Assembly: GCF_963576615.1 (NCBI RefSeq)
Contig: NC_088715.1
Location: 51,872,007 to 51,936,006, forward strand
From: Watersipora subatra
Lineage: Eukaryota > Bryozoa > Gymnolaemata > Cheilostomatida > Watersiporidae
Direction: 5' to 3'
Length of the DNA stretch: 64,000 bases
Part shown: piece by piece, positions 11,398 through 22,944 of the stretch
Layout: every line of letters starts with the position of its first letter
How positions within the stretch are numbered: the first letter of the stretch is position 1
The notes under the pieces: model-generated
Database searches by the model: none
What the model saw: the letters and a program-made list of their open reading frames with translations, nothing else
What the model was told of the DNA's origin: nothing
Program-made: the position numbers and the translations under genes

Positions 11398-11640
11398 GTG
11401 TTTAATAGGCTAGTTATCCAGAACCAGACAGAGCTTGAAAACTAAATATTGGGCACAGCTTTCGAAAGAGACGGAGCATATGCGCACAAAGTTTGGATGA
11501 ACTCAGCTAAAAACGTGTAAACGCATAGGGTTTACACATTTGTGGCCAAGTTCATCCAGACTGTAACTGACAGACAAGTTTGGATGAACTCGTTTGTCTG
11601 TAACAGACATACCAAAATGTCATTTTTGTATGTCTGTAAC
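11398..11640 (+). repeat. Dispersed repeat family M, copy 1
   Basis: This stretch shares an ordered set of motifs (CCAGAACCAGACAG, GAGCATATGCGCA, AAGTTTGGATGAA, ACGCATAGGG) with 54991-55190, 59567-59765 and, inverted, 61345-61540. A continuation of the same consensus (ACACGCAATGACAAATTGGG) appears at 12035-12060, beyond the TIR element at 11658, so that element probably inserted into this repeat. No coding content is recognisable. A SINE or LINE tail is possible. Confidence 0.6.
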
Positions 11641-11657
11641 AGACACATTTCTGTTTG

Positions 11658-12025
11658 TAAAGCCTGGTTCCCATATACGTCGCTAATCACTGGCGACAGC
11701 GCCACAGGCTATCAGCGGTGAAATGTGAACCTACACGCCGGGTACCGCCGAGTACCGTTAGTAGTTGCTGGGCGGTCAGCGCAAGAGTTTAGTGCTGTTC
11801 AAATTTCGCGGAAAGCCGCAGGCAAAACCTTCCTGAAATGCACTGTACAGGTGAAGGTCATCATTATCGAAACGGCATGGCGAGCGAACATTTTATGTGA
11901 TTATGCGATTATGTTTAGCGATGCAGCTTTATATGTGAACAGAAGCCGACGAGCCTAACATCGCAAGCGTTTTGCTGCGCAAGTTACCGCCGGAGTCTCG
12001 CCATCGATATGGGAATCAGGCCTTA
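11658..12025. mobile_element. Non-autonomous TIR element, copy A of a tandem pair
   Basis: It begins TAAAGCCTGGTTCCCATAT and ends with ATATGGGAATCAGGCCTTA, the inverted form. The GC-richer interior (ACACGCCGGGTACCGCC, GCCGCAGGCAAAACCTTCC) matches copy B at 12153-12476. No transposase is visible. Short TIRs with a TAA/TTA edge suggest a Harbinger-like group, but the edge may be part of the repeat. Confidence 0.7.
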
Positions 12026-12152
12026 GGCCCAACAGAAAGACACGCAATGACAAATTGGGACTTATTAATCACAAACAAGCAGCTTTTGTTTGTCTTCGCA
12101 AAAAATCAAAGGTCCGGAAATTTGTCAAACCTGTACTATTTATGAGATGTTT

Positions 12153-12476
12153 TAAGCCTGGTTTCCATATACGTCGCAGGGACCGGTGGCAGGATCGCTT
12201 TAGCTATCGACCGTGAAATGGGAACTTACACACCGAGTGCTGCCGGTAGTTGCCGGTGGTCAGCAGAAGAGCTCGGCGCTGTTCAACTTTCGCAAGGAGC
12301 CGCAGGCAAACATTCCTGAAACGGGCTGTGAAGGTCAGCACTTTGAGCGGCCATTTTTATGTGATAATCAGTGATGCAGCTTTATGAGTACATTAGTCGC
12401 CGAGCCTAACGCTGCAAGTGTTTTGGTCCGCTAGATTACTGCCGGGTCTCGCAGCTGATATGAGAACCAGGCTTTA
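12153..12476. mobile_element. Non-autonomous TIR element, copy B
   Basis: It starts TAAGCCTGGTTTCCATAT and ends ATATGAGAACCAGGCTTTA. It is in the same orientation as copy A, 127 bases downstream, with clearly related internal sequence but many substitutions. It ends about 145 bases before linker exon 4. Confidence 0.7.
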
Positions 12477-12622
12477 GGCTAATGCTCATAGCTTCTTTTT
12501 AGCATGGTCTTATATCCTTTTTTAATGCCGGCATGTATATTTTTATTTCATAATTTTGTCAAAAGCTGCCATACATTCGCTTGTATATTGGTTTCAATGT
12601 TGTCGCATTATGTTGATTCCAG

Positions 12623-12697
12623 GCTCTGGACAGCTGTCTTCCCAGGAGCCAACAACCTCTTGCGGCAACTCTCTGGCTTCAATTAGCCAATCACCAG
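12623..12697 (+). CDS. Zinc-finger locus, linker exon 4
   Basis: This 75-bp exon follows acceptor TTGATTCCAG and ends at donor GTAAGC. Phase 1 is open; the peptide has GSGQLSSQEPTTSC followed by a Ser-rich tail. It is phase-symmetric with the other mini-exons. Ser/Gln/Thr-rich composition fits a disordered linker. No domain is assigned. Confidence 0.65.
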
Positions 12698-13268
12698 GTA
12701 AGCAACCTATGCGCTGCTCAGCTTTTAGCTGACCAGGTAATGAGGTTGAGGTCACCTTGTATATTCACTTTATTTATATGAAGCATTATAGTGAAAATCA
12801 GTTAAGTAGGGTTGTGTCAGAGCTAATAATTAGGAAAATTTTATCTTTTTTTAATTTTAATCAATTGTGATTGGAGAGAAACTGGCATACTCATTACAAA
12901 TGTGAGGCTGGTTTGCCTCACATTCTATCGCAACAAAGCAGCTTCGCTATTTTTTCATCACCATCGCTGACATCAGCCATGATTGAGAATGGAAGTAGTC
13001 AAAAATCGGACTTGAATAGTAAATTTCTAAACTAGGTTTTCAATTATTATTGGCTAGTTATAGTAATTTTTAGATAACATGTTTTCTGCCATAAAGCTTT
13101 AATCTGCTTATTGCATTATGTTTTTATTATCTACGTTTAAATAAATGGTTTTTTAGTAATGGTTAATGGGCAAAGTAATTTGTTGGAAAATCTTCGATCA
13201 GCATCTGAATAACCCCAAAAATAATGTTATTTTTGCAATTAGCTGAGGTTTTATCTGCGCATCATTGT

Positions 13269-15065
13269 TTAACCCATTCAGGACTAATTAGTTATTGGTT
13301 GACTGCTCCCCCAGCCCAATTAATTTTTCACTAGCCTTACAATTAAAATAGAGCTACACAAAATTGAGTATAACTAGAGTTCTTTTCAAAATAATCTTGA
13401 TTTGTTTTTTGCAGCTTAACAAAGACATTCCAGGCTACAATGTGATATAAATTTTTGTGCACCTTTACAAATTCTACTGACCACAATTTCTAATAATTCT
13501 GTGAACTTTTTTTTTATCAAAATTGTTTTTCATGTTTCGTAGCAGCTCACAAGCAGTTTTTTGATACTGACATTGTTGGACCTATGTTAGATTGATAGCA
13601 AACTTTATCAGCAGCAAATAAAAAAAAAGATTTCTCAATTCCGAGCAATAGAACAGGTGTTACTAGCTTCTAACCAACACTACGCCACTGACAGTTTTAT
13701 CAATTATATAATCAAACAATTTGTTAATTTATATTGAAATGCATTGCAGAGGTTATTATGAATATATTATGCATAAAAATACTCAAGTTACCAGCTAACA
13801 GACAATCAATTACTAGCAAAAAAATAGGTGTAAAAATACAGTAAAATATATTGTAAAAAATACAGTAAAAATGAATATGCATGAAAACGAAACAATATAT
13901 ACATGTATAATAAGGGTGTGTTCATTAAAAAATTATGACACTGTGAGAGTTATTTGATGCCAACTACGCATGCATATTTGCTGCCATTATAAGTTAGTTG
14001 ATGCAGTATTCATCAGCTATTGGTGTTGAAGCTCTAGGCTCATCAACAATGGCATCATCACTCACAAGCCCTTGACTGTCTTCACCTACATGTAGCAAAT
14101 ATGATCGGTAGTAAGCAACCTATTTGCTTTCAAACTTCTTGTACAGCCTAGAAAAAATTGTGCTTTAGTAGCTTTTCAGGGTAAATACCTGATAACAAAT
14201 TGAAAATAAGTAGTCTACTGCAGCTAACAATTGGTAATACAAATTGCAAATATTTTTGATACTGTAAATATAAACACAAAAAGTCATGAAGATGATTACT
14301 GTGGTAAGTGTCCCCTATCGACCAATATTAGAGCCTAGTGGTTGGGGCTAGTTTATAGTAGATGTTGAGGTTGAGAACTATATGCTTGACTAATTGTGGG
14401 TTGAACAATTGGATATAAATGAAATAAGAAATTTTTATTATCTTGTAGTTCTACAAGGAAATCATAAAACTATTGTTTATCATGGGGTAATAGAGTGATG
14501 AGTTCATGCTGCAAAAAGATCTAAATTTTATTGGATTGAAAATGTTATAATCATGTGTATCATGAAAAAAATCCATATCTTACACTGTTAGAATAAAGTT
14601 TGTTAGAAATTCACAAGAAAAATTTCGGCTTTTTTCGTTTTTTTTTCGGTAAAATTCTATAAATAGTCACATAAAACTTACCTTCTTCCATCAGAAAATT
14701 CACATTTTCTTCTTGAACATTACTTTTGTTGCTATTTTATTCCCCTGAGCTGATAACCGCATCTAATTCACTTAAAAATTTTGCCATCGTTCGGATAAAC
14801 CTTTTCCAAAATGGCGATCATCAAATTTCCAAAACAGTTGATATCTATCACATAATTTGTTGGTTAAAACTTTCTTGTCCTATCACATATTTGGTATCAA
14901 AATGATGCCCAGACTCTTAAACTTCGTTTGGTGAATGAATAAAACCGATGTACCTAAACAGCTAAGCAATAGAGCAAATCAAAGTTTAACCCGAGTACTT
15001 CGGGAATGGGCCCTGGAGAGCACAACTCTTCCCGAGGTATTCGGGAACAGTCCTGAGTGGGTTAA
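13269..15065 (-). mobile_element. piggyBac-type element with TTAA target duplication
   Basis: TTAA at both ends (13269-13272 and 15062-15065) encloses inverted termini CCCATTCAGGACT and AGTCCTGAGTGGG. The empty target is visible in the related blocks at about 33413-33425 and in the second duplicate, where CATTGATTAATGATAG (minus strand) is uninterrupted. Insertion at the TTAA with its duplication explains the difference, as piggyBac transposases do. A small two-exon frame near the right end is listed separately. A subterminal inverted motif (CCCGAGTACTTCGGGAA and TTCCCGAATACCTCGGGAA) lies at 14991-15050. Confidence 0.8.
13994..14787 (-). pseudogene. Two-exon remnant frame inside the piggyBac-type element
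   Basis: On the minus strand an ATG at 14787 starts MAKFLSELDAVISSGE. The frame then meets a TAA and continues open to a GTAAGT donor (exon 14682-14787). An acceptor ending TACATGTAG leads to 13994-14085, which joins in frame (198 bases in total) and ends with a stop after DEYCIN. Acidic, Ser-rich N-termini of this kind are usual in piggyBac proteins. The internal stop and missing catalytic region mark it as dead. The intron is inferred from sites only. Confidence 0.45.
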
Positions 15066-15715
15066 TGATAGACTATGTTGCCATGGGGCGGTTAATTTGT
15101 AAGTTTGCGTCATCCACAAGATGAAAATGATAAAAAAAATCTACCGGTCTAGCGAGTTATGTTCCTCACAAATTTTTACTGAGTGTTTCATGCTTGTGAA
15201 AGGTGGAAACGACACTTGCAGATGATTCACAAAAAATAGCGTGTGGGCTATTCCATTTTAAACATTTTTCATACTTTCATCGTTCTTATTTCACTTTAAG
15301 CAGTTTCGAATGCATCACTATGACCTCTTGCATAGAATTCCTCATCTTTTTTTAATAAAGTGCCTGCATTAATCCACAACATCAGAATGTCCATGGAAAC
15401 ACATTGCATGGTAACTCGACGTGCGCACAACTCCAAATCTGCATCATCCGTGTCATGGAAACAGTGTTATTGCGTTGTCACGCTCTAAAACAAGTCATGT
15501 CTCAATATTGTTTATTAATAACATGCTAAATCACCAGACATACTTCTGTGATGGTTGGCACGCTGTTATCATTCATTAAAAGAGAAGAAAAGATTATATA
15601 TTTATGCTTATTTTTTCTTTCTCCGTAAACACGCAGCATAACACAGGATTAAACACTCAATTTCATTGTATCCGTATCATATACATCAAAAACTTAACTT
15701 ACGCTCACATTAGCT

Positions 15716-16379
15716 TAATATTTTTCCGCTATTTTTTATCATTAATACGTTTGCTATTTTGCTTTCCATATGACATTTTTGAAGTAACATCTGACAGCTT
15801 CAGTTTTTTTGAGGTTCGGAAATCAATATACGCACATTCATTATGAACTCAAAGTGAGCTTTTGCATGTTGTTTAGAGTACCTGCTGAGGGCTGTCGTAC
15901 TCCGAGTTTAGTTTATAGCAGTTGTTATGGCAGTCTTGAAAGGTGGTTCTATCCTAAAGTATTAAGGACTGGCTACACACACAGACAACATGCATCTCAA
16001 TGCATAGTACAGATATCTGTTGGCGCTACCAAACAATATGGCGTGTAGGCAAATCACTTGACCAATGAAAATTAGTCTCATTCGTGTGAAACCCTTGCTG
16101 GATTTTTTACACTTAAGCAAGTATTGTCGAGATGTTTATTATTTAAAATAGATTATCAAAGATTTGTGATAGCAATTATAGTGTTTATGCAACCATTTTT
16201 AGTGCTAGACTTTGCTCCGAGAAAAACACTATTAATAAAGTACAAAAATATTCAAGTTTATGACATACATTAAATAATATAGAAGGATTTTAAGTTTTTA
16301 ACACATTTATTTACTGTAAGAATTATATGCGATAATTTATGAAGCATTTTAATTTCTAATAGTACATAGCTGTCATACA
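15716..16379. other. Intron-like DNA, nothing firm
   Basis: No mini-exon, domain or bounded element was recognised. The frame at 15809-16048 has no splice sites in register and no similarity I can name. Confidence 0.3.
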
Positions 16380-16510
16380 GCTGTAACGAAAAAAATTTTT
16401 TTTTAAATAACTTGAAAAATGAGTTTTTTAAAACTTGCAAAAAGTTTTTTAAAACTTGAAATGAGTTTTTTAAATAACTTAAAAAACTTATGAAAAACTT
16501 TTTTTTCATG
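16380..16510. repeat. A/T-run repeat with AGTTTTTTAAAACT palindromes
   Basis: Several units of roughly 27 bases are built around GAGTTTTTTAAAACTTG and its variants, with runs of A and T on either side. The palindromic core would favour hairpins. Confidence 0.65.
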
Positions 16511-16846
16511 TATAAATAGTCTGTTTGGCAAGCATTGTTTTGCTGTCATCATCATCATTCAAAAGTCGATCTTTTTGAAAACGGATAAACCAAAATCTAG
16601 ATCACTTCAGTCAATCGTAGTTGCTAGGGTGCCTTGTAGACGAACATGTCGGTTGCTGAAACTTCACATCAACAACTCGTCAATGCGTTGCCGACACGTC
16701 GCTGTCTGTAGCCAGGCCTTCACACTGATTAGTGAAGGTGACTTGACTTGTCATTGTTATATTGAGGTTCTCCCATTTTTTTCAACTCAAAGGTTATGAT
16801 AACAAGCAGCACTTTTTGTATGTTCAACCTTGACTGCACTTTGTAG

Positions 16847-16891
16847 GTCAAAATCTGCATGCTGGACAGTTTACACCACTCTCTGCAAAAG
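16847..16891 (+). CDS. Zinc-finger locus, linker exon 5
   Basis: This 45-bp exon follows acceptor CACTTTGTAG and ends at donor GTAGGA. In phase 1 it encodes GQNLHAGQFTPLSAK and is symmetric (phase 1 in, phase 1 out). It is the last mini-exon before the first finger exon, 6.8 kb downstream. Its small size makes the call dependent on shared phase and good splice sites. Confidence 0.55.
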
Positions 16892-17107
16892 GTAGGATAA
16901 GTTCGTTGCTATTCCTTTCAACTTGTATTAGAGTTCAATCAGTACAACTGATTTGCTTGGGATAATCTTTTACCATGTATGAAATACGATGAAACTTTTA
17001 GCTGCATAGGTAGTTTATTGCGGAAGTCGTTTTGAAGGAAAATCTCCTAACTAAAAAGTTAGAAACCCATTTTACCATACAAATGCCATAATTCACTCCA
17101 ATCCCTC

Positions 17108-17350
17108 ACAAAACTTGGACATATATATTTATTATATTGATTATATATATTTATGTATAGGCTACTCATCTTGTATACTCTATATATATTTATGCATCTA
17201 TGTATATTTATGGATATATTTGTATATCCTGTAAATATTTACGTATACTCATATATATATATATATATTTATGTATGCTTTGTACATATATTTATGTATA
17301 CTCATCCTGTATAATTTTCAATATTTATTCATATACACTTTTGTATATTC
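17108..17350. repeat. Low-complexity TATATTTATGTATA repeat
   Basis: Irregular units of TATATTTATGTATA and ATATATAT run up to the edge of the foldback element. Open frames here are artefacts. Confidence 0.75.
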
Positions 17351-17625
17351 ATACAAAAGTTGTGTCAAACTATTTATTCAATTTTAGTGGCTAACTGTTG
17401 CCTTTTTTCATTGTTGTCGTCGTATAGCATAATTTGAAAATCATTTCTATTTGAAATGAATTTATTGCCAATAAAGTAGTATATATATATTATATACTTT
17501 ATCACTTTATTGGCAATAATTTTGTTTCAAATCAAAATACTTTTCAAATTGTGCTATACAAAAATAATGAAAAAAGGCCAACAGTTAGTCACTGAAATCG
17601 AATAGTGTGACATGATTTTTGTATC
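17351..17625. mobile_element. Foldback MITE (about 130-base arms)
   Basis: The left arm runs from ATACAAAAGTTGTGTCA through GGCTAACTGTTG, GTATAGCATAATTTG and TTATTGCCAATAAAGT. The right arm is its reverse complement, meeting at a TATATATA tip near 17480-17495. Related partial copies sharing the GTATAGCAT and ATTGC-AATAAAGTAATATA words lie at about 22945-23300 and 27165-27285. No coding capacity. Confidence 0.85.
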
Positions 17626-17788
17626 AATTATATATACATTTAATGCTTAAAACCTGTAACAAATATATATTAGAATTATAGTACTTCACAATAAATAAAA
17701 AGGTATGCATGGAAACAAGGGAGAACAGCGAAGTAAGAAACAAAAACTACGAATGGTATGTTTGTTTACTGTTGGCATTGGCCGTTTA

Positions 17789-17897
17789 TAAAAGGCTAAG
17801 AGAAGACCACAGGGAGGGAGGACAGTAGACAGAAGAGGCGAGTGTTGTATTGCCGTCTCGGTTGATTTTTTGCTCAGAACAAACATTTTCAAGAACG
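17789..17897 (+). promoter_or_regulatory. Possible TATA promoter with short 5' exon
   Basis: TATAAAAG at 17789-17796 is followed about 25-30 bases later by a purine-rich segment and then by a GTAAGA donor at 17897. This could mark a promoter with a noncoding first exon leading to a downstream finger exon, or the start of a decayed retroelement. Nothing else supports transcription here. Confidence 0.25.
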
Positions 17898-18773
17898 TAA
17901 GATTTATTTGCATCTGAGCGAACTAAAAAACTATCATACAAAAACACAGCACGTGAATTGTTGAAAACAAAGATTGTTTTACTTTGTATGTGATATATGG
18001 TCACTCCAAATTATACTAAAAATACAAAAACAAGTGGCTCTACATATGAAAATACAATAGGCCTGTCATATTTAGAAACATATTCCCTCCAAGCAAGATT
18101 TCTACCAAAATATGCTTCGTAACTCGAAAATTTTGAGAATGAATTCATTCGTGAGTGGAGGTTCTGTTGTACATCAATAAATTGTCAGTTCCCACCGATA
18201 TTAAAGTGTGCATTACTTTATGTTAAGCCCCAAAGTGAAAATCCACTCTCCATTCTAGCTGTGTACTTTTTACAATCAAAATCACAAATAAAACATTAGT
18301 GATATTGATGATAAAAGCCTTATAATAATAGCATAATAATATGAGGATTATATTATAAAATAATGAAAGTGAAATGATATAATATACTACTTTACTTTTT
18401 ATATATTATTTTATAATATAATACTTGCATTATAAAGTAGAAAAATAATATACAATCAAACATGGATAACTCGTCCACGGATAGCTCGAACACATGGTTA
18501 ATTCGAACATTTCCTTTGGTTCGTTCCCACGTAATGATAAATTGCTATAGATAACTCGAACTCAACACTGTTAATTCGAACTGTTTTTTTGCCCAACGGT
18601 ACCGAAACGGTTGTTATCGCTTTAGAAAATCACTTTATTCAAAGCCATAGAGGTAAACTTCATCTTTTCGTAATTCATAAGCGTCGTTATTACCACCATC
18701 GGCAAAATATTTTTGTCAACGACTTTTCTAAAAGTTTGGTGAAATTTGATTTATACTGCGATACGATGAATAG

Positions 18774-18893
18774 CACGGGCTAGCCGGGTCACGCGCGCAA
18801 GGATCTTCGCCACGCACATACAAAACAAAAATCGCATGTTGTTTTGTATGTGCGTGGCGAAAATCCTTGAGTGCGTGACCCGGCTAGCCCGTG
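18774..18893. mobile_element. Nested hairpin MITE with 8-bp duplication
   Basis: The 120-bp hairpin begins CACGGGCTAGCCGGGTCACG and ends with its reverse complement. It is flanked by ATGAATAG at 18766-18773 and 18894-18901. Eight-base duplications fit the hAT superfamily. It is inserted in the left arm of the large palindrome. Confidence 0.85.
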
Positions 18894-20255
18894 ATGAATA
18901 GTTTTCCGACGTTGATTCCGTGTTGAATCAACGTCGCAATGTTGAATGTTTAAAACGTCTTAAAAAATGTTGTAATTAAACGTATACGTTGTCTGAGCTA
19001 CAAAAAACTATTCATCGTTTGACCTAAACACAGAATACGCGTGTACATTCAATAAGTATCTATTAAAAAAGTGTGAGTGATATAGAATGTATCGTAAAAC
19101 CTCGTAAAACTTCTAATTGAACTGCCTCGGAGTGTTGCTCTTAACGAATCCCAGGTAAAGTAAGGTAATCTGCATAAACTTCAAGAAAAAACGGCAAAAT
19201 TGATCGTGGGTAAAACCCCAAAAGAAAAAAATGTCTTTTCTTTTGAGCATTTCAACAACGATCAAGTTTTGCCAATGTCAATCTGAAAAACGTCCTGGCA
19301 ATAACATCACCTCAAACAACAAACCAATCTCAAGTGATAGCAAAATCTCTATACTTTTCCATGAAAACGTTTTAAACTTTACATTAGAAGCATTTAATTT
19401 GAAACAAGCCATTTGTGCTTTTGATTTATATTATAGTTTGTATATGTACATGTATCTACTAATAAATAAGTAAATATATGGACTTGTGACAGTGCTCTGA
19501 TAACTTGAACGCTCTGATAATTCGAACACTTTTGCTTGGTCCCTTGAAGTTCGAGTTATCCATGTTTGACTTTATTACAGTCAAACATGGATAACTCGAA
19601 CTTCAAGGGACCGAGTGAAAGTGTTCGAATTATCAGAGCGTTCAAGTTGTCAGAGCACTGTCACAAGTCCATATATTTACTTATTTATTAGTAATACATG
19701 TACATATACAAACTATAATATAAATCAAAAGCACAAATGGCTTGTTTCAAATTAAATGCTTCTAATGTAAAGTTTAAAACGTTTTTATGAAAAAGTATAG
19801 AGATTTTTCTATCACTTGAGATTGGTTTGTTGTTTGAGGTGATGTTATTGCCAGGACGTTTTTCAGATTGACATTGGCAAAACTTGATCGTTGTTGAAAT
19901 GCTCAAAAGAAAAGACATTTTTTCTTTTGGGGTTTTACCCACGATCAATTTTGCCGTTTTTTCTTGAAGTTTATGCAAAGATTGTCTTACTGTACCTGGG
20001 ATTCGTTAAGAGCAACACTCCGAGGCAGTTCAATTAGAAGTTTTACGAGGTTTTACGTACATTCTATATCACTCACGTTTTTTTAATAGATACTTATTGA
20101 ATGTACACACGTATTCTGTGTTTAGGTCAAACGATGAATAGTTTTTTGTAGCTCAGACAACGTTAAAGTATAATTACAACAATTTTTAAGACGTTTTAAA
20201 CATTCAACATTCCGACGTTGATTCAACACGGAATCAACGTCGGAAAACTATTCAT

Positions 20256-20381
20256 CACGGGCTAGCCGGGTCACGCACTCAAGGAATTTCGCCACGCACA
20301 TACAAAACAAAAACAACATGCGATTTTTGTTTTGGATGTGCGTGGCGAAAATCCTTGCGTGCGAGACCCGGCTAGCCCGTG
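20256..20381. mobile_element. Nested hairpin MITE, mirror copy
   Basis: This is the same hairpin at the mirrored position of the right arm, 126 bp long. It is flanked by CTATTCAT at 20248-20255 and CTACTCAT at 20382-20389, that is, the same target duplication with one substitution. Its insertion therefore preceded formation of the palindrome. Confidence 0.85.
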
Positions 20382-20705
20382 CTACTCATCGTATAGCAGT
20401 ATAAATCAAATTTCACCAAACCTTTAGAAAAGTCGTTGACAAAAATATTTTGCCGATGGTGGTAATAACGACGCTTATGAATTACGAAAAGATGAAGTTT
20501 ACCTCTATGGCTTTGAATAAAGTGATTTTCTAAAGCGATAACAACCGTTTCGGTAGCCGTTGGGCAAAAAAACAGTTCGAATTAACAGTGTTGAGTTCGA
20601 GTTATCTATAGCAATTTATCATTACGTGGGAACGGACCAAAGGAAATGTTCGAATTAACCATGTGTTCGAGCTATCCGTGGACGAGTTATCCATGTTTGA
20701 CTGTA

Positions 20706-22278
20706 TATTATTTTATTAAATAATATATAATATAATAAAATGATAAGTAAAATAATATATTATGTTCTTATAATATTATAAGAATGATAGCCTTGAAACC
20801 CTTCTTGAAACATAAAATATGTACCGCTGGCTAGTTCCTCGCTTATCGGTAGTCCAGGTATGAAGTTATTTAGGATCATCACTGCCACCAATCCATATTT
20901 CCCATGGTTCCTTGCTGTCTGTTATTGTTAAAGGAGCATTGCGTAATCTTTACATCTTAGTTTTAAGTTTGGTACCTGCTCCTTGGAACGATTGATGCCT
21001 TGGGTATTGATCTTTCTACAAACAGGTAGCTTTGTACTCAGTAGGTTCTTTCCCATGGTTGCTTCGTGTATAATTTCTATCAACGGGTTGAATTAACAGA
21101 AATTTTGGTTATTGTTTCTCTGTATTGCTAGTATTACTGAAAAATATTTTTAGCTTTTTCTAGCTTTATAACACTTTGGCTTTGGTAACCACAAAGAGGT
21201 ATAGTTTGGTCCCACTTTTTACAAATGTGCTCAAATAGCCATTTGAAATTAGCCTAGGCCTCTGTACTAAATTATGTACAAATATATAAACTGGCTATAG
21301 TCCTGATGAAATAACAAAAAGACTAAAAATTAATTTCTCATTCGAAGTATTTTTTGTATCAATTCAGCAGGATTTTATTAAGAATTGTTTTCAACAAAAT
21401 AAAAGTAACTCGCATATATACGACTTCCATTAACTTTTAGAAACTTGAATACGGCTGATAACCTTCTCAGACGCATGTAAATCTCAAAATGGTGTGGGTG
21501 TGTTCTTTTTGTCAAGGTCATCTGATCAGTTTTTGGCTTCCATAGTATTTCAAAAGTAGTCCAAAGTATTTCCATGGAGGCACAGACAAGTTTAAATCTC
21601 ATCGCAGTAGTCACCATACTCATCTCATGAAGTATGTCTGCTTCTTTCCCTGGTAATAAGCTTTCCTTAGCAACGACCTTTCCTTAACAACGACCTCTCT
21701 ATAAATAATAAAATCTACACTACTCATTAAAATTCCATTTCACCTTTTTCACCTCCCACTGAGCTTCAAGTTCTGATGCAACTGTATCTAACTAGCTTCT
21801 ATTACCTGTATATTATATTTAAGCAGTTTTATTTTAAATATTACAACAATTTTCACTTGTCATTCATTTACGATAAGCTTATGTGATTGTCACATAAGCT
21901 TTCAGCTGGTCGTTTGTACAGGGTTTACAAGTATTTTCAATTATGCAAAGATAATATGAATTTGTTGTAGAAAACCACGTTAAAATACTGTAGAATAATT
22001 TAAAAGCGTTTTTTTCAGCAAGACATATTTGAGGTATTCATTTAGGCAAATTGATATCCATAATTTTCAAAAAATGAAAATTTAAGTTGAAAATCGGCTT
22101 GCGTGCCCATCCCAATGGTTTTGCAGCTAAAGACTCAAAAATCGACACCTGCTTGTTCAGTTCAAATGGACACCTGCTTGTACACTTCAAAAGAGATGTG
22201 ACATAAGAGTTTTATTATTTTAACTTTATAAGAACATTTCTTGATATTTTGAACGGTGTTAAAGAATGCATGGTTTTT
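20706..22278. other. Intron-like DNA, no firm feature
   Basis: AT-rich DNA without a supportable mini-exon. A short two-copy repeat (GACACCTGCTTGT followed by TTCAAA) lies at 22143-22190. Confidence 0.35.
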
Positions 22279-22690
22279 GTAGATTCTATAAGAAAGTATC
22301 GGTGTTTCGTTATCATCTTTTTGAGGTTTGAGGTGATCTGATTGCCAGGATGTTTCAAGATTAAAATTGATAAATCTTGACCGCGGTAAAAACACTGCGA
22401 TCCATCGAAAGTGTGATTATGGCGTCAATAATGGCAAAGAGGCCATCACAATAGAGGCCCTTAACGCTTCAAATTGAGCGCACTAGCTTATATCAACTAT
22501 CGTAGCGATAACTTGTGACATCATTACACACATATTTTTCTTCCGAGTGTTTTAATCGCGATCAAGTTTTATCGATTTTAATCTTGAAACAACCAGGCAT
22601 TCTGATCACCTCAAACATCAAAAACAATCGCAAAGGATAGAAAAATGTCGATACAGTCTGATAAACTCTACTAAAACTAAAATTTTTGTA
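22279..22690. mobile_element. Long-TIR MITE, better preserved copy
   Basis: Arms of about 110 bases (22280-22390 and 22556-22685) are inverted repeats sharing GAGGTGATCTGATTGCCAGG, CAAGATTAAAAT and TCTTGACCGCG. Relatives lie at 7180-7522 and within the arms of the large palindrome. The right tail recurs at 30503-30590 and 43909-43950. Confidence 0.75.
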
Positions 22691-22944
22691 AGTTATTCTT
22701 TGAAGCCAATTTTAGATTTAAACAATATTTAATCTTAAAGCTTAGAATATTATCATAATACATGGAACCAAGTCTATAGTGAAGGAACTTAGTCAGGTCT
22801 CACAGTTACGATGCTATACTGTAGAATATGTAAGTTTGTGACAGGCCCTATAGCGTTGTTTATATAAGCTAACTGGTTTTATTATTATGATTATACAATT
22901 AATTTCAATTGTTCCACTATTATTAATTATTAATATATTTGCAT

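Larger units (their letters stand above)
13236..15715 (-). repeat. Third copy of the ZF-C upstream block, inverted and interrupted
   Basis: The pieces 13236-13268 and 15062-15715 are together the reverse complement of the roughly 680 bases just upstream of the ZF-C exon (about 32750-33458) and of its duplicate (about 45055-45684 continuing after 46697). They are split by the piggyBac-like element at 13269-15065. Shared landmarks include the run from GATAGACTATGTTGCCATG through ACTCGACGTGCGCACAAC. The finger exon is not included, so this block is a repeat that happens to abut ZF-C. Confidence 0.85.
18453..20703. mobile_element. 2.25-kb palindrome: two inverted Tc1/pogo-like elements
   Basis: The left unit 18453-19572 and right unit 19578-20703 are near-identical inverted copies separated by TATTA. 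Each unit has its own terminal repeats of the form CAGTCAAACATGGATAACTCG (the outermost left end reads CAATCAAACATGG). The pair is bordered by TA on both sides (18451-18452, 20704-20705). Both units carry the same nested 120-bp MITE. Small open frames in the arms are the same sequence on opposite strands and look noncoding. The outer direct repeats of GATAACTCGAAC type are typical of pogo-like ends. Confidence 0.85.

Noticed and set aside
19231..19978. Two similar small proteins in the large palindrome
   Set aside because: They are the same transposon sequence read on opposite strands of the two arms. There is no transposase motif and no conservation beyond DNA identity.
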